DNA of 64,000 nt from Bacteroidota bacterium (GTDB lineage Bacteria; Bacteroidota; JABWAT01). The notes below the pieces were generated by a model. The model made no database searches, had not been told where the DNA came from, and was given only the letters and a program-made list of their open reading frames with translations. The stretch spans positions 1-64,000 of the forward strand of contig JAFLBE010000024.1 in assembly GCA_017303995.1 (NCBI GenBank), read 5' to 3'. The translations under genes and the position numbers were made by a program. Positions 40,794 through 51,745 of the stretch are shown one piece after another (positions within the stretch are counted from its first letter, which is position 1; each line of letters opens with the position of its first letter).

Positions 40794-43700
40794 ATGAGTT
40801 ATTTATTACACCGGATCAGGCAAACTGTTTTTACAGGTTGTTCCATCCGTTTTTTTATTCCCGTCCTCCTGATTTCCTGTTTTTCAGGAAATCAGCAAAC
40901 ACTCGCACAGTCACCCGCTCATCTCGATGTTGTGACGTCTGCCTATCCCCCTTTTGTCTTTTCTGATTCAACCGGAATTTCTGGATTTGATATAGATCTG
41001 CTTGCAGAAATCTGCAGACTAAATGGGTGGACATTTTCGACCCGGATTGTCACTTTTCCTGAGTTGCTCGACTCGGTTTCCAGTGACTCAGCTGACATTG
41101 GTGCCGGTGCCATTTATTATACTGAAGAACGTGCCTCAACGCTTTTTGACTTTTCTGTTCCTTACATGGAAACCGGATTGGTTCTCGTTACCTCAAACAC
41201 AAACTTTCCATTGACCATCAAGGATATTTCAGGGTATTCAATTGCCGTCAAACAGAGTGCAACTGGCGAGCGCCTTGCTTCTGAATTAAACAAAAAAGAC
41301 CTGAATTTAACTATTCGCAGATTTGCATCAACTGATTCCTGCTTTCAGTCTGTCGTTCAGGGTCAATTAGACGGACTCATCAATGATTATTTTAATTCAG
41401 TTTATCTGGTTGCCCGAACTTATCCCGGGAAGCTGATTATCCATAATAATCTGACCGGAACCCAATTTTTAATTCACTTCCCATTAGCCTTTCCGCTTGG
41501 TAAATCCTTTTCTGCCAAACATGGAACCCAGTTTAACGAAACTGTTGAAACCCTTAAAAAGAATGGTTTCATAACCGATCTCCAGAAAAAATGGATGGTT
41601 GAATCACCAGAAACCTCCTTCATGAGAACTTGGCTGCCATGGTTAACATACGGATTCTCTCTTGTTTTTGCAGCAATCTTATTTTTTGTTCTTTTCAGAA
41701 AACATCGGGATGCCAAACAAACCGATATCGTATATATAGAGCTTGAAAAGTCAAAAGGCGAACTTAAGCAAACTGAAGACAGATATCGCAACCTTCTGAA
41801 GCAATCAAGTGATGGTATTCTTGTAGCTGATTGCGAAACGTTCTCTATTCAGGAATCAAACACCAACGCCTGTTTATCTCTCGGATATTCAGAAACAGAG
41901 ATTTCAGCTCTTTCACTTTCAGACTTGCTGTATTCCGAAAAGGACGAAAAGACAAGCATCCAAACCCTTTTCAGTGAACCATTTACCGGCGAGAAGCAAT
42001 TCCGTCATAAATATGGCTACGCCGTCATTATGGATGTAAGAACCTCAAAGGTCGTGTTTGGCAATCAGAATATGTGGATTTTAACCTTCAGAGATGTTTC
42101 TGAACGAAAAAATTACGAGGAAGCACTCAGACAAAGCGAAGAATCTTACCGGATCTTATTCGGGCAAAGTCCGGTTGGAATTTTGACAACTGACAAGGCA
42201 GGAATCATCACCCGGGTAAACGCAAAACTTTCTGAGATTTTAAATCTTTCTGAAGCCAGGGTACTGGTTGGGCAAAATATTTTTTCCCAAAACCAGATCA
42301 TCAGTACCAATATAGCTGCAACATTTGAGCAGGCATTATTTAGCCGGGAATCCAGTGAAACCGAATCAATTTACAAACTTGCAGATGGCAGAGAACGATT
42401 TTTAAAACTTCACATTGTGCCGCTCACGAGCAAAGGGAATGACGTTATTGGTTCATTAACTCTGGTCGAAGATATCACAGATGTTCATCTGGCACTTGGT
42501 CAGCTCAAACAAAGTGAAGAACGGTTCCGCACTCTTGTTGAATCAATTCCTGCACCTGTAATTATTTCGAGTATCGAAGAAAATAAAATTGTTTTTGTGA
42601 GTCAGTTTGCTGAACAATTGCTTGGCGGACCCGTTTCTGATATTGTTGGACTAGACACCTCAACTTTTTATGCAAACAAAAATGACAGGGATGAAATTTT
42701 AAAGCAGATTACCTTAAAAGGAAAAATATCTGGTTATGAAATAAAAATCCGGATACCCAAAGGCGATGTTTTAAATCTACTCGCCTCGGTGTCTACCATT
42801 ACCTACAATGGAAAAGCGTGTTTACTGGGCATATTTACTGACATCACGACCCGGAAAAAATCTGAGCAGGCTTTACGTGAAAGCGAAGAAAAATTCAGAT
42901 TGCTCTTTGAAAATGTACCTCTTGGTATTTTCCACTTTGACAGCACAGGTGTGATAACAGCCAGTAACCAATACTTGTCTGATATTACCGGAGTTGCCTC
43001 GGGTGACATGTTGGGAAGAAATTACCGTGAAGTTGCCGCATTGCAGGATTTTACACCATTTCTTGATCAGGGACTTGGTGATTACTCAAACAGTTTCGAA
43101 GGGGCTTACACTTTTAATCCTCTGGTTCCGTACGTTCGCGGAACATTCTCACCTATCGTTCTCGATGATGGCGGTTTGGTTGGCGGAGTTGGAATTATTG
43201 AAGATATCAGCCAAAGAAAAGCATCTGAACAGGCATTGAAGGAAAGTGAAGAAAAATACCGGTCCATCTTTGAAAATATGGCTGAAGGTATTTATCAGGT
43301 CACTGAAGCCGGTGCATTCGTTTCTGTCAATGATGCACTTGTAAAAATGCTCGGGTATTTGTCATTTTCAGATTTTTCGGGAATCAACTATCAAACCGGA
43401 TTCTTCTACAATATGCAGGATATGGCTGAAGTTCTCAGACATTCCCATCATGCCCAATTAACCAAATATGTTGAAGTTACCCTGCGGAAAAAAGACGGTA
43501 GTCCGTTAATGGTGAACCTAAACCCCAGAATCGTACGGGATGACTCAGGAAAAATAAAATATTACGAAGTCATTGTCATTGACGTCTCTGACCTGAAACA
43601 AACCGAAAGTGAACGGAAGAAACTTGAGCAGCAACTGATCCAAACGCAACGGCTTGAATCACTCGGAACGTTAGCTGGTGGAATTGCCCACGACTTTAAT

Positions 43701-44795
43701 AACGTACTTTCCATGATTCTGATGGCTGCAGAATCCATGAAAATTCTGTCGAAGGATAATGATAAGTTGCTTCGGTATTCTGATATGGTTTCGTCTTCAG
43801 CAGAACGGGGAGCAGCCATTGCCAAGCAACTTTTACTTTTTGCAAGAAGTGAGAATATTGATCTTCAGCCTGTTGATTTGGGTCATGTTATCACCGAAGT
43901 ATCGGATTTGCTGCTTCACTCATTTCCCAAATCAATCCGGATTGAAACCAAATTTGAAGCTGAACATGTACTTGTTCTTGGCAATTCAGGACAGATCCAA
44001 CAAGTGATCATGAATCTTTCAATCAATGGCCGGGATGCCATGGTTGAGAAAATAGGAGATTCGGGTGATGAAGGAGTACTTACCCTGGCATTACAGGAAG
44101 TATCTGGCTGGGATTTAACTGATGAATTCCCTGAAGCCAGACTTGAACCGTACCTGTTACTCACCATTTCTGATACCGGAACCGGAATTGAAGACATCAC
44201 CTTGCAAAGAATCTTTGAACCTTTCTTTACCACCAAAGAAAGAGGTAAGGGAACAGGTCTTGGTCTTTCGATTGTCCACGGCATTATCAGAGGACATCAG
44301 GGTTTTATCACTGTAAAAAGTGAACCTGGCAAAGGAACAACCTTTTATGTGTATTTACCTACTATTCAGGCATCTGGATTCTATGGTCAATCAGACCAAT
44401 CGGGAATGGACTCACGTGGGAAAGGTACAATTCTGGTTGTTGACGATGAAGAATTAATCAGAGAAACCCTCACCGAAATCTTGAAAAATGCAGGTTACCA
44501 GATTTTGACGGGTGAGAATGGTGTTGAAGGACTTGAAGTTTATAAAAAGTACAGAGATAAAATCGATCTGATCATTTCTGACATGGGCATGCCGCATATG
44601 AACGGGATGGAGTTTTTCAAGAACCTTAAAATTCTTGAGCCTGAAGTCCGCCTGATATTCTCAACCGGATACCTTGAACATGGATCAAAATCTGATTTAC
44701 TTCAGAAGGGTGCGAAGGATGTGATTTTTAAACCGTTCAGGGTTCAGGATCTACTGAATACCATCACTGCTGCTATGCCAGACGGTTCAGTTTAA
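40794..44795 (+). CDS. Hybrid histidine kinase with solute-binding sensor, several PAS domains and receiver
   Basis: This 1333-residue protein has an N-terminal membrane/signal segment, then a periplasmic family-3 solute-binding domain (about 45-275: [30 protein letters not shown]). A membrane helix is at about 283-303. Five PAS-type domains follow (starting near 325, 448, 572, 692 and 818, each with a YRxLFE- or FRxLVE-like opening). The kinase core has [16 protein letters not shown] and ATPase boxes [10 protein letters not shown] and [16 protein letters not shown]. The receiver has its phosphoacceptor Asp in [12 protein letters not shown]. The sensor suggests response to an amino acid or similar small molecule. 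The stop lies inside the converging rrf2 gene (23-bp overlap). Confidence 0.93.
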   Translation: MSYLLHRIRQTVFTGCSIRFFIPVLLISCFSGNQQTLAQSPAHLDVVTSAYPPFVFSDSTGISGFDIDLLAEICRLNGWTFSTRIVTFPELLDSVSSDSADIGAGAIYYTEERASTLFDFSVPYMETGLVLVTSNTNFPLTIKDISGYSIAVKQSATGERLASELNKKDLNLTIRRFASTDSCFQSVVQGQLDGLINDYFNSVYLVARTYPGKLIIHNNLTGTQFLIHFPLAFPLGKSFSAKHGTQFNETVETLKKNGFITDLQKKWMVESPETSFMRTWLPWLTYGFSLVFAAILFFVLFRKHRDAKQTDIVYIELEKSKGELKQTEDRYRNLLKQSSDGILVADCETFSIQESNTNACLSLGYSETEISALSLSDLLYSEKDEKTSIQTLFSEPFTGEKQFRHKYGYAVIMDVRTSKVVFGNQNMWILTFRDVSERKNYEEALRQSEESYRILFGQSPVGILTTDKAGIITRVNAKLSEILNLSEARVLVGQNIFSQNQIISTNIAATFEQALFSRESSETESIYKLADGRERFLKLHIVPLTSKGNDVIGSLTLVEDITDVHLALGQLKQSEERFRTLVESIPAPVIISSIEENKIVFVSQFAEQLLGGPVSDIVGLDTSTFYANKNDRDEILKQITLKGKISGYEIKIRIPKGDVLNLLASVSTITYNGKACLLGIFTDITTRKKSEQALRESEEKFRLLFENVPLGIFHFDSTGVITASNQYLSDITGVASGDMLGRNYREVAALQDFTPFLDQGLGDYSNSFEGAYTFNPLVPYVRGTFSPIVLDDGGLVGGVGIIEDISQRKASEQALKESEEKYRSIFENMAEGIYQVTEAGAFVSVNDALVKMLGYLSFSDFSGINYQTGFFYNMQDMAEVLRHSHHAQLTKYVEVTLRKKDGSPLMVNLNPRIVRDDSGKIKYYEVIVIDVSDLKQTESERKKLEQQLIQTQRLESLGTLAGGIAHDFNNVLSMILMAAESMKILSKDNDKLLRYSDMVSSSAERGAAIAKQLLLFARSENIDLQPVDLGHVITEVSDLLLHSFPKSIRIETKFEAEHVLVLGNSGQIQQVIMNLSINGRDAMVEKIGDSGDEGVLTLALQEVSGWDLTDEFPEARLEPYLLLTISDTGTGIEDITLQRIFEPFFTTKERGKGTGLGLSIVHGIIRGHQGFITVKSEPGKGTTFYVYLPTIQASGFYGQSDQSGMDSRGKGTILVVDDEELIRETLTEILKNAGYQILTGENGVEGLEVYKKYRDKIDLIISDMGMPHMNGMEFFKNLKILEPEVRLIFSTGYLEHGSKSDLLQKGAKDVIFKPFRVQDLLNTITAAMPDGSV

Positions 44796-45243
44796 ATTCG
44801 CTGATTTCAACGGGCTTAGGTTGGTTATTTTCTCTGATCAGATCTTCAAGGGTGATGTTTTTTACGACCTGATCAACTGCATTCTGGATTTTTTGCCATA
44901 ACGACCTGACTGAACAGTCAAACTTATGATTGCAGGGTTCATTTTCTTCGTTAAACCGTTCGCAGAAATTGGATTCGTAGAGCCTGCCGCCAAGGGTTGA
45001 AAGAATATCATTCACTACAATTTCACTGGCCGGTCTTCCAAGAAAATATCCGCCAACCTGACCCCGTGTACTGTCAATAAATCCACCAATCCGCAACAAA
45101 CGCAGCAATTTCGCCACATTGTGAACGGTGATTCCTTCTGACTCGGCAATTTCCTGAATGGTGATTCCGCGATCCTGATTCGGGTGGCGGGCCACCTGGA
45201 TCAAACACCGCAATCCCAATTCTTCCTGAGAACTGAATTTCAT
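44773..45243 (-). CDS. Rrf2-family regulator, IscR/SufR-like
   Basis: A winged helix at the N-terminus (MKFSSQEELGLRCLIQVARHPNQ, ITIQEIAESEGITVHNVAKLLRLL) is followed by a region with three Cys (NFCERFNEENEPCNHKFDCSV, about 84-101) placed as in Fe-S binding Rrf2 proteins such as IscR, though with a longer first gap. It is thus a likely iron-sulfur sensor that controls the suf genes. The ATG at 45243 gives the canonical start; a GTG at 45267 lies inside the hairpin at 45262. It is the last gene of the suf cluster. Confidence 0.9.
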   Translation of the reverse strand: MKFSSQEELGLRCLIQVARHPNQDRGITIQEIAESEGITVHNVAKLLRLLRIGGFIDSTRGQVGGYFLGRPASEIVVNDILSTLGGRLYESNFCERFNEENEPCNHKFDCSVRSLWQKIQNAVDQVVKNITLEDLIRENNQPKPVEISEFKLNRLA

Positions 45244-45261
45244 CTTTTCTTTCTGAATACG

Positions 45262-45308
45262 AACCACAGAGCTGCACCGATATTATATAACGGTGTAACT
45301 CTGTGGTT
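45262..45308. repeat. Perfect inverted repeat between the bacilliredoxin and rrf2 genes
   Basis: The outer stem AACCACAGAG / CTCTGTGGTT (45262-45271 and 45299-45308) and inner CACCG / CGGTG (45275-45279, 45291-45295) surround an AT loop. It lies 19 bases upstream of the rrf2 start. The same ACCACAGAG / CTCTGTGGT ends flank a larger element before sufB (51337-51423). It could be an operator, an attenuating hairpin or a repeat element. Confidence 0.75.
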
Positions 45309-45315
45309 AAGTAAA

Positions 45316-45858
45316 TTATCCCTGAAAAGCAGGATTTTTAGGGATTTTGGATCCGCAAGCTTTCAGATAAACCAGTTTGTCATAATCTTCCTTTGAAATG
45401 GAAGGACCGGTTTTTCCACAATGGAGATTGTAGGCATTTTTCAGCATGTCAGCAACCTGAGCCGGGTCACGACCTTCGATCATCCAACGTTCCATCATAA
45501 ACACAACTTCACCATTTTTGAACAAAGCTGCAGAAGGTGAGGATGGAGGAAATCCGGTAATTTTTGACCGGACTTTATCAGTTGCGGCACGATCCTGACC
45601 TGCGAAAACCGTCACAATATTATCGGGAATGACGGTATTCTGCAGAGATTCCGCAACTCCCGGACGGGCACTTCCGGCAGCACAACCACAAACCGAATTG
45701 ATCATAACCAGAGTGGTGCCTTCTTTGTTTGCATCAAAATGAGCATCAACCGCTTCGGGGGTTGTTAGTTCTGTAAACCCGACATAGGTTAATTCATCAC
45801 GCATTGGCTGTACGGCATTTGGGTCGTACAAAGGTGCCATAGGTATATTTCCAAACAT
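45316..45858 (-). CDS. Bacilliredoxin (BrxA/BrxB, YphP/YqiW family)
   Basis: This thioredoxin-fold protein of 180 residues has the CGC active site at Cys57-Gly-Cys59 (INSVCGCAAGSARPG), the hallmark of bacilliredoxins that remove bacillithiol from proteins or act as related thiol oxidoreductases. AAGGA precedes the ATG. It lies between the DUF59 gene and the rrf2 gene of the suf cluster, consistent with a role in redox care of iron-sulfur biogenesis. Confidence 0.93.
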   Translation of the reverse strand: MFGNIPMAPLYDPNAVQPMRDELTYVGFTELTTPEAVDAHFDANKEGTTLVMINSVCGCAAGSARPGVAESLQNTVIPDNIVTVFAGQDRAATDKVRSKITGFPPSSPSAALFKNGEVVFMMERWMIEGRDPAQVADMLKNAYNLHCGKTGPSISKEDYDKLVYLKACGSKIPKNPAFQG

Positions 45859-45890
45859 CTTCTATTCCTTCCAACTATATAAAAATTCAA

Positions 45891-45971
45891 GGGACGAGGG
45901 ACATGGGACAGGTGACGAAATGGTCACGGGTCACAAATTGCCAGTGACGGGGGACGTGGGACGAGTGACCT
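45891..45971. repeat. 7-base-period array (GGGACGA / GTGACGA)
   Basis: About eleven degenerate units: GGGACGA, GGGACAT, GGGACAG, GTGACGA at 45891-45918, then GGTCACG, GGTCACA, a break of 8 bases, then GTGACGG, GGGACGT, GGGACGA, GTGACCT. The last unit touches the stop codon (45971-45973) of the DUF59 gene. The middle units are on the opposite strand sense (GTGACC / GGTCAC), so the array can fold. Confidence 0.72.
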
Positions 45972-46324
45972 CACCACAAATTCAGCATCAGCCGGGCTTC
46001 TTCGCTCATCATTTCTTTAGACCAGTTCGGTTCCCAAACCAAATCAACCTGTGCATCTGCAACACCGGCTACGGTTTTTACTTTTTCCTGGACTTCACCG
46101 GGTAACGTTCCGGCAACCGGACAAGCCGGCGCTGTCAGGGTCATTTTAATCCGCACAAAACTCAATGCTTCCACATTGACTTCATAGATCAGACCCAGAT
46201 CGTAAATATTGACGGGGATTTCAGGGTCATAGATCGTCTTTAAAACATCAATGACCGCAAGTTCAATCCGTTTTTCACGGGTTAGAACTTCTCCGCCTTC
46301 ACCTGTAACTGCTGATTCTTCCAT
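45971..46324 (-). CDS. sufT: MIP18/DUF59-family iron-sulfur assembly protein (SufT-like)
   Basis: This 117-residue protein with a DUF59 domain has LAVIDVLKTIYDPEIPVNIYDLGLIYEV, the conserved Cys in MTLTAPACPVAGTLPGEV and the end VDLVWEPNWSKEMMSEEARLMLNL. It assists maturation of iron-sulfur proteins. It lies directly after sufS (26-bp gap) in the suf operon. Confidence 0.9.
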   Translation of the reverse strand: MEESAVTGEGGEVLTREKRIELAVIDVLKTIYDPEIPVNIYDLGLIYEVNVEALSFVRIKMTLTAPACPVAGTLPGEVQEKVKTVAGVADAQVDLVWEPNWSKEMMSEEARLMLNLW

Positions 46325-46350
46325 TTCAGTTCCGATTTTAGTTCTGCCGA

Positions 46351-47595
46351 TTACCCGAACAGATCATTAATTTTTAGCAGTCCTCTGATGAGAGCGTCTG
46401 CATCTTCTTTGGTATTATAAAAAGCAAAAGAGGCACGGGCAGTTGCCGGAACACCAAACCGTTTCATCAAAGGCTGAGTGCAGTGATGTCCGGTTCTGAT
46501 GGCAATGCCTTCCTGGTCAAGAATCATCCCGATATCGCTGGCGTGTGCAGATTTCATCACAAAAGAAATCACACTTCCCTTGTTGGCTGCTGTACCGATA
46601 ATGCGCAAACCCGGAACTTCAAGCATTTTTTCAGTCGTGTAAGTGAGCAACTCATGTTCCCAGGCAACGGCTGATTTCCAGTCGATGGAATTCACATAAT
46701 CAATGGCAGAACCAAGTCCGATTCCGGCAGCAATGTTGGGCGTTCCTGCTTCCAGACGGAAAGGAAGGTCATTATAAGTCGTTTTTTCAAATGTGACCGT
46801 TTTGATCATGTCACCACCGCCATGATAGGGCGGCAATGTGTCAAGTAACGCTTTCTTTCCGTACAAAATTCCGATTCCGGTCGGACCAAAAAGTTTATGC
46901 CCAGAAAAAGCCAGAAAATCACAATCCAGATCCTGAACATCGACAGGAAAATGAGGAATCGACTGGGCTGCATCCACCAGAACCGGAATTCCCTTTTCAT
47001 GGGCAGCTTTAATAATTTCTTTTACCGGGTTGATGGTGCCCAGCGTATTCGACATGTGAGAAACGGCAACCAGTTTTGTTTTTGAAGAAAGCAAAGAATC
47101 CAGTTCATCCAAAATTAATTCGCCATTATCATTGATCGGGATAACTTTGAGAACGCCGCCTTTTTCTTCAAGAATCATCTGCCAGGGCACGATATTGGAA
47201 TGGTGTTCCATGGCTGAAATAAGAATTTCATCGCCGGGTTTCAGAATCGTCCTTGCAAAAGTTGACGCAACCAGATTGATGCTTTCTGTCGTTCCGGAAG
47301 TAAAAATGATTTCTTCTTCGTCGGCAGCATGAATGAAAGCCTGAACTTTTTTACGGGTGGATTCATAATCGGTCGTTGCCTGCTGGCTCAACGTATGAAT
47401 TCCACGGTGAACATTGGCATTTTCATTCCGGTAATAATCATTCATCCGGTCGATAACCACACCTGGTTTCTGTGCTGTTGCTGCATTATCGAGATAAATC
47501 AAAGGTTTCCCGTTGACTCTGGTTTGCAGAATCGGGAACTCTTTCCTGATTTGTTCTGCTGAAAAAGCTGTCAGGTTGACTGCAGAATGAGTCAT
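46351..47595 (-). CDS. sufS: Cysteine desulfurase, SufS type
   Basis: This PLP enzyme takes sulfur from cysteine and supplies the SUF scaffold. It has the PLP lysine in [15 protein letters not shown], the active-site Cys in [12 protein letters not shown] (group II desulfurase type), [11 protein letters not shown] near the start and [13 protein letters not shown]. Its 414 residues are normal. The ATG overlaps the sufD stop as ATGA. No sufE or sufU partner is present in the window. Confidence 0.96.
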   Translation of the reverse strand: MTHSAVNLTAFSAEQIRKEFPILQTRVNGKPLIYLDNAATAQKPGVVIDRMNDYYRNENANVHRGIHTLSQQATTDYESTRKKVQAFIHAADEEEIIFTSGTTESINLVASTFARTILKPGDEILISAMEHHSNIVPWQMILEEKGGVLKVIPINDNGELILDELDSLLSSKTKLVAVSHMSNTLGTINPVKEIIKAAHEKGIPVLVDAAQSIPHFPVDVQDLDCDFLAFSGHKLFGPTGIGILYGKKALLDTLPPYHGGGDMIKTVTFEKTTYNDLPFRLEAGTPNIAAGIGLGSAIDYVNSIDWKSAVAWEHELLTYTTEKMLEVPGLRIIGTAANKGSVISFVMKSAHASDIGMILDQEGIAIRTGHHCTQPLMKRFGVPATARASFAFYNTKEDADALIRGLLKINDLFG

Positions 47596-48908
47596 ACTTC
47601 CGTTTCCTCAAAGTGGAACGGACTGTGAAGGCGTTCCAATATTTGCTGATCGAGATATTCCCTGATTTCAGTCTGCGGGATTGAATTCAGCACATCAACG
47701 GCAAAGGCGTGGGTTAACATGGCTTTGGCCATCGGCTCCCCAATTCCTCTTGACTGAAGGTAAAACAGCTGCATTTCATCGAGTTGACCTACCGTTGCCC
47801 CATGAAAACAATTCACATCATCGGCATAAATTTCAAGCTGTGGTTTGGAATCAGCCGTTGCTTCATCAGATAAAAGCAAATTCCGGTTCGACTGGTTGGC
47901 GTAAGTTTTCTGGGCATCTTTCTGAACGATAATTTTTCCGTCAAAAACGCCGGTCGATTTATCCGACAAAATCCCCTTGTAAGATTCCTGACTGGTTCCG
48001 TTGGGTTTCTGATGATCGATAAGTGTAATATTCTCAACATGATGCGTACCGGTGACGAGATAAAGTCCGTTCATCAGGCAGTTAACACCTTCACCTGAAA
48101 GCCGGGCAGTCACTTCATTCCTCACCATTCCACCACCCATCGTAATCACATGAGATTTCCAGGTCGAATTGGTTTGCTGAAAAGCTTCAATCCTGCCGAT
48201 ATGAAATCCGTTATCCGATTCATCCGTAATTTTGGTGTGGTGAACAACGGCGTTTTCTGCGAGAAACAAGCCGGTCGAAACATTGGTAAAACCGGCCGGA
48301 TTTCCGTCAGAAATAAAATGTTCGATGAAGGTAGATTCAGAAGATTTTCCGGCGGATATAATGAGCTTTGGCTGAACCAGATTTCCTGTGGAAATAAAAA
48401 GAAGATGAACCGGACGTGTCTGGATTTTACGATCGGGGATGCTGATGAAAGCACCATCCTGAAGAAAAGCAGACCCAAGATTGGCAAACAGATCGGATTT
48501 GTCTGTGGACTTCGACAGAAAAGTTTCTGCAAAATTGGGGACTGAAGCAAATGCTTCCTTCAGCGTGATTACCGAAACTGAAGAATCCGGAGATTTTTGA
48601 GTCAGCGCCGGATTTAATTTTCCGTCAACAAAAACGTAACGATCGGTTTCCAGATTGCCGAACCGGGCAGAGCTGAGCAGGGAGTCTGAAACAGCCGACA
48701 TGTTTTGAGCCGGTGAAAAAAGCGAGGAAAGAAGTCCGTCAACTTTGCTGTATTTCCAGGGTTCATCCTTTTTGGTCGGAAATGAAAGTTCAGCAAATTC
48801 CCTGATCGCCGATTTTCGCAAAGAGATGACGGCATCCGGATCGGAATTCCCTGAAATCCCGGCCGCAAGTGCTGTATAGTGAGTTTTAAAAAGCTGATCG
48901 TTTGCCAT
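47592..48908 (-). CDS. sufD: Fe-S cluster assembly protein SufD
   Basis: This is a component of the SufBCD scaffold. The N-terminal [21 protein letters not shown] and the C-terminal core ([85 protein letters not shown]) are diagnostic. The ATG at 48908 follows the sufC stop by 4 bases; the frame is open upstream to 48986, but that would lie inside sufC. Confidence 0.95.
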   Translation of the reverse strand: MANDQLFKTHYTALAAGISGNSDPDAVISLRKSAIREFAELSFPTKKDEPWKYSKVDGLLSSLFSPAQNMSAVSDSLLSSARFGNLETDRYVFVDGKLNPALTQKSPDSSVSVITLKEAFASVPNFAETFLSKSTDKSDLFANLGSAFLQDGAFISIPDRKIQTRPVHLLFISTGNLVQPKLIISAGKSSESTFIEHFISDGNPAGFTNVSTGLFLAENAVVHHTKITDESDNGFHIGRIEAFQQTNSTWKSHVITMGGGMVRNEVTARLSGEGVNCLMNGLYLVTGTHHVENITLIDHQKPNGTSQESYKGILSDKSTGVFDGKIIVQKDAQKTYANQSNRNLLLSDEATADSKPQLEIYADDVNCFHGATVGQLDEMQLFYLQSRGIGEPMAKAMLTHAFAVDVLNSIPQTEIREYLDQQILERLHSPFHFEETEV

Positions 48909-48912
48909 CAGG

Positions 48913-49674
48913 TCAGACCACTTCTTCTTTTTGTTCTTCACGGATCCAGTCGTAACCCTTTTCTTCAAGCTCAAGGGCAAGTTCACGGGTTCCGGATTTT
49001 ACAATTTTTCCGTTCAGCAAAACATGGACAAAATCGGGAACGATGTAATCAAGCAACCGCTGATAGTGGGTGACCATGATGATGCCGTTGTCTTTGTTCT
49101 TCAGCTTGTTGATTCCGTCTGAAACTGCACGAAGCGCATCAATATCAAGCCCCGAATCTGTTTCATCAAGGATAGCCAGTTTTGGCTCGAGAACCGCCAT
49201 CTGGAAAATTTCATTCCGTTTTTTCTCTCCGCCTGAAAATCCCTCGTTAACTGGGCGTTTCAGCAGAGAATCATCCAGATCAAGAATTTTCGTTTTTTCA
49301 CGGACGAGTTTAAGGAATTCGGGTCCTTCGAGAGGTTCTTTGCCGTGATATTTCCGGATTTCATTGAGTGCAGTTCTGAGGAACATGATATTCGTGACAC
49401 CCGGGATTTCAACGGGATACTGGAAAGCCAGAAAAATACCTTCACGGGCACGATCTTCCGGTGAGAAATCAAGCAGATTTTTCCCAAGATACTCAACCGA
49501 TCCGGCAGTCACTTCATATTCTTCGCGGCCGGCGAGCACTTTTGACAAGGTACTTTTCCCGGAGCCGTTGGGTCCCATAATGGCGTGAACTTCACCGGCT
49601 TTAACTTCCAGGCTGATGCCTTTGAGAATTTCATTTCCACCGATTGAGGCGTGAAGGTTTTTAATAGAGAGCAT
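48913..49674 (-). CDS. sufC: Fe-S cluster assembly ATPase SufC
   Basis: This ABC-type ATPase powers the SufBCD scaffold. Motifs are Walker A GPNGSGKST, the specific Q-loop AFQYPVEIPGVTNIMFLRTALN, signature FSGGEKKRNEIFQMAVLEPKLAILDETDSGLD and switch His MVTHYQRLL. Its 253 residues match the family. A 7-base-period array begins 7 bases upstream of the ATG. Confidence 0.97.
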   Translation of the reverse strand: MLSIKNLHASIGGNEILKGISLEVKAGEVHAIMGPNGSGKSTLSKVLAGREEYEVTAGSVEYLGKNLLDFSPEDRAREGIFLAFQYPVEIPGVTNIMFLRTALNEIRKYHGKEPLEGPEFLKLVREKTKILDLDDSLLKRPVNEGFSGGEKKRNEIFQMAVLEPKLAILDETDSGLDIDALRAVSDGINKLKNKDNGIIMVTHYQRLLDYIVPDFVHVLLNGKIVKSGTRELALELEEKGYDWIREEQKEEVV

Positions 49675-49680
49675 GATTTT

Positions 49681-49743
49681 AATTCTTAATTATGAATATT
49701 AAATTTTGAATTGTAAAGGTTAAACGATAAATGAGGAATTGAC
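49681..49743. repeat. 7-base-period array (AATTCTT-like, AA at each seventh base)
   Basis: Nine units in strict 7-base register begin AA: AATTCTT, AATTATG, AATATTA, AATTTTG, AATTGTA, AAGGTTA, AACGATA, AATGAGG, AATTGAC. They are diverged except for the leading AA. The array lies 7 bases upstream of the sufC start codon (minus strand). Confidence 0.7.
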
Positions 49744-49766
49744 ATTCATTTACCACAAATGCATGG

Positions 49767-49786
49767 ATTCCCGCCTTCGCGGGAAT
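49767..49786. repeat. dRS3-like palindrome ATTCCC-N8-GGGAAT
   Basis: ATTCCC at 49767-49772, eight bases GCCTTCGC, and GGGAAT at 49781-49786 match the 20-bp dRS3 consensus described in Neisseria. It sits between sufB and sufC. The wider TGGATTCCCGCCTTCGCGGG context is a widespread repeat in many bacteria. Confidence 0.65.
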
Positions 49787-49839
49787 GACAACGCTCCCAT
49801 TGTGGAGGAATATTTCCAGAATAGTTGACTTGAAATTCA

Positions 49840-49874
49840 ATTAACCATTAAACATTTACCATTTACCATTGAAA
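49840..49874. repeat. 7-base-period array (ATTAACC / ATTTACC)
   Basis: Five units: ATTAACC, ATTAAAC, ATTTACC, ATTTACC, ATTGAAA. The array ends 2 bases from the sufB stop codon (49877-49879). It is the same unit family as at 4330. Confidence 0.82.
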
Positions 49875-49876
49875 TC

Positions 49877-51310
49877 CTACCCCACACTTCCTTCAAGGGA
49901 AATGCTGAGCAGTTTGGTTGCTTCCATGGCAAATTCCATGGGCAGTTCTTTAAAAACGTCTTTGCAGTAACCGTTGACGATGAGACTTACTGCTTCTTCT
50001 GCTGAAATTCCTCTCGACTGACAGTAAAACAACTGGTCATCGCCGATTTTTGAAGTCGTGGCTTCATGTTCAATTTTGGCAGACGGATTTGAAATTTCGA
50101 AATAGGGAAAGGTGTGAGCTCCGCACTTATCGCCAATCAACAGAGAATCGCACTGACTGTGATTCCGTGCATTTTCTGCTGCTTTTGATACTTTCACCAA
50201 CCCACGATAGGTCTGGTTTCCACGTCCGGCAGAAATTCCTTTTGAAACGATGGTGGATTTTGTGTTTCTGCCCAGATGAATCATTTTCGTTCCGGTATCA
50301 GCCTGCTGTGCATTATTGGTCACGGCAACCGAATAAAACTCACCGATGGAATTGTCGCCCTTCAGAATACAGCTCGGATATTTCCAGGTGATGGCAGAGC
50401 CGGTTTCAACCTGAGTCCACGATATTTTGGAATTGTTTCCCTTGCAGATCCCACGCTTCGTTACAAAGTTGTAGATTCCGCCTTTTCCGTTTTCATCGCC
50501 GGCGTACCAGTTCTGAACGGTGGAATATTTGATTTCAGCATTTTCATTGGTGATCAGCTCAACAACCGCAGCATGAAGCTGGTTTTCATCCCGTTTCGGA
50601 GCGGTGCAACCTTCGAGATAAGATACATAAGCACCGTCATCGGCAATAATCAGAGTCCGCTCAAACTGACCCGTATTTTCTGCATTGATACGAAAATAAG
50701 TGCTCAGTTCCATCGGGCAGCGAACACCTTTTGGGATGTAAACGAACGATCCGTCACTGAAAACCGCTGCATTCAGAGCTGCATAATAATTATCAGTGTA
50801 CGGGACAACCGAACCCATATATTGCTTGATCAGTTCGGAATGTTCTCTGACGGCTTCTGAAAAGGAACAGAAAATGACGCCCTTTTCCTTAAGCGCTTCT
50901 TTAAAAGTTGTGGTCACTGAAACGGAATCAAATACAGCATCAACTGCAACGTTGGCAAGTAATTTTTGTTCTTCGAGGGGAATTCCCAGTTTCTTAAAGG
51001 TATCAAGAAGTTCAGGATCCACTTCGTCCAAACTGTTCAATTTGGGTTTTGCCTTGGGTGCGGCATAATAATAAATATCCTGAAAATCAATCTGCGGATA
51101 ATGGACGTTCTGCCACGTTGGCACTTTCATGGTAAGCCAGTGACGATAGGCTTTCAGACGGTAGTCGAGCATCCATTGCGGTTCATTTTTTTTGGCGGAT
51201 ATAAACCGGACAGTGTCTTCACTGAGACCTTTCGGTGCCATCTCCTGTTCGATATCCGTCGAGAATCCGTATTTGTACTCCGACTTCGTAAACTGTTCAA
51301 TCTCGTTCAT
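49877..51310 (-). CDS. sufB: Fe-S cluster assembly protein SufB
   Basis: This 477-residue subunit of the SufBCD scaffold carries the typical [33 protein letters not shown] start, [42 protein letters not shown] and [26 protein letters not shown]. It is the first gene of the suf operon on the minus strand (sufB, sufC, sufD, sufS, sufT, brx, rrf2). A 202-bp gap with repeats separates it from sufC. Confidence 0.97.
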   Translation of the reverse strand: MNEIEQFTKSEYKYGFSTDIEQEMAPKGLSEDTVRFISAKKNEPQWMLDYRLKAYRHWLTMKVPTWQNVHYPQIDFQDIYYYAAPKAKPKLNSLDEVDPELLDTFKKLGIPLEEQKLLANVAVDAVFDSVSVTTTFKEALKEKGVIFCSFSEAVREHSELIKQYMGSVVPYTDNYYAALNAAVFSDGSFVYIPKGVRCPMELSTYFRINAENTGQFERTLIIADDGAYVSYLEGCTAPKRDENQLHAAVVELITNENAEIKYSTVQNWYAGDENGKGGIYNFVTKRGICKGNNSKISWTQVETGSAITWKYPSCILKGDNSIGEFYSVAVTNNAQQADTGTKMIHLGRNTKSTIVSKGISAGRGNQTYRGLVKVSKAAENARNHSQCDSLLIGDKCGAHTFPYFEISNPSAKIEHEATTSKIGDDQLFYCQSRGISAEEAVSLIVNGYCKDVFKELPMEFAMEATKLLSISLEGSVG

Positions 51311-51336
51311 TTAAAATGCCTTTAAAATGCCTTTTT

Positions 51337-51423
51337 ACCACAGAGATACGCAGAGTTTAACACAGAGGAACACAGAGTTTTTTTAAATGAAATCTTTGTG
51401 GCATTGCTGTGTAACTCTGTGGT
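51337..51423. repeat. CACAGAG-rich element with inverted ends upstream of sufB
   Basis: The ends ACCACAGAG (51337-51345) and CTCTGTGGT (51415-51423) are inverted copies. The left half carries further CAGAG words (CGCAGAG, ACACAGAG, ACACAGAG at intervals of 10 to 12). It starts 27 bases upstream of the sufB ATG. The rest of the gap to 51745 is AT-rich; I see no gene in it and no clear promoter. Confidence 0.7.
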
Positions 51424-51745
51424 TAGATGTGTTCTAAACCTGAAATTATTGAATCTATACAAAATAGTCAAAATTGATAACAGTGAAATTTAAAGTCAGA
51501 GTTCCGTTTTGGGCAGATTTGGAAGATTTTAAAATTAGAGGAGGGTTAGAAAATATAAAAAAAGCTTTTACAACGATAAAATCCACTATTTCATGGCAGG
51601 TAACCATTACCTTCTAAATTAAAATATGGGTTGAAAAGGAAACAAAAACTAAAAACCGCCGTTTAAATAAGGGTGAATTAATAAATGAGTTTAAATGTCC
51701 TGTTAGCATGCAGGATTGGGTAAAAAAAACAGTCAAGGAACAAAA

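Noticed and set aside
50276-50860. 194-residue plus-strand frame inside sufB
   Set aside because: It is antisense to a clear sufB frame and has no recognisable motif or ribosome site.
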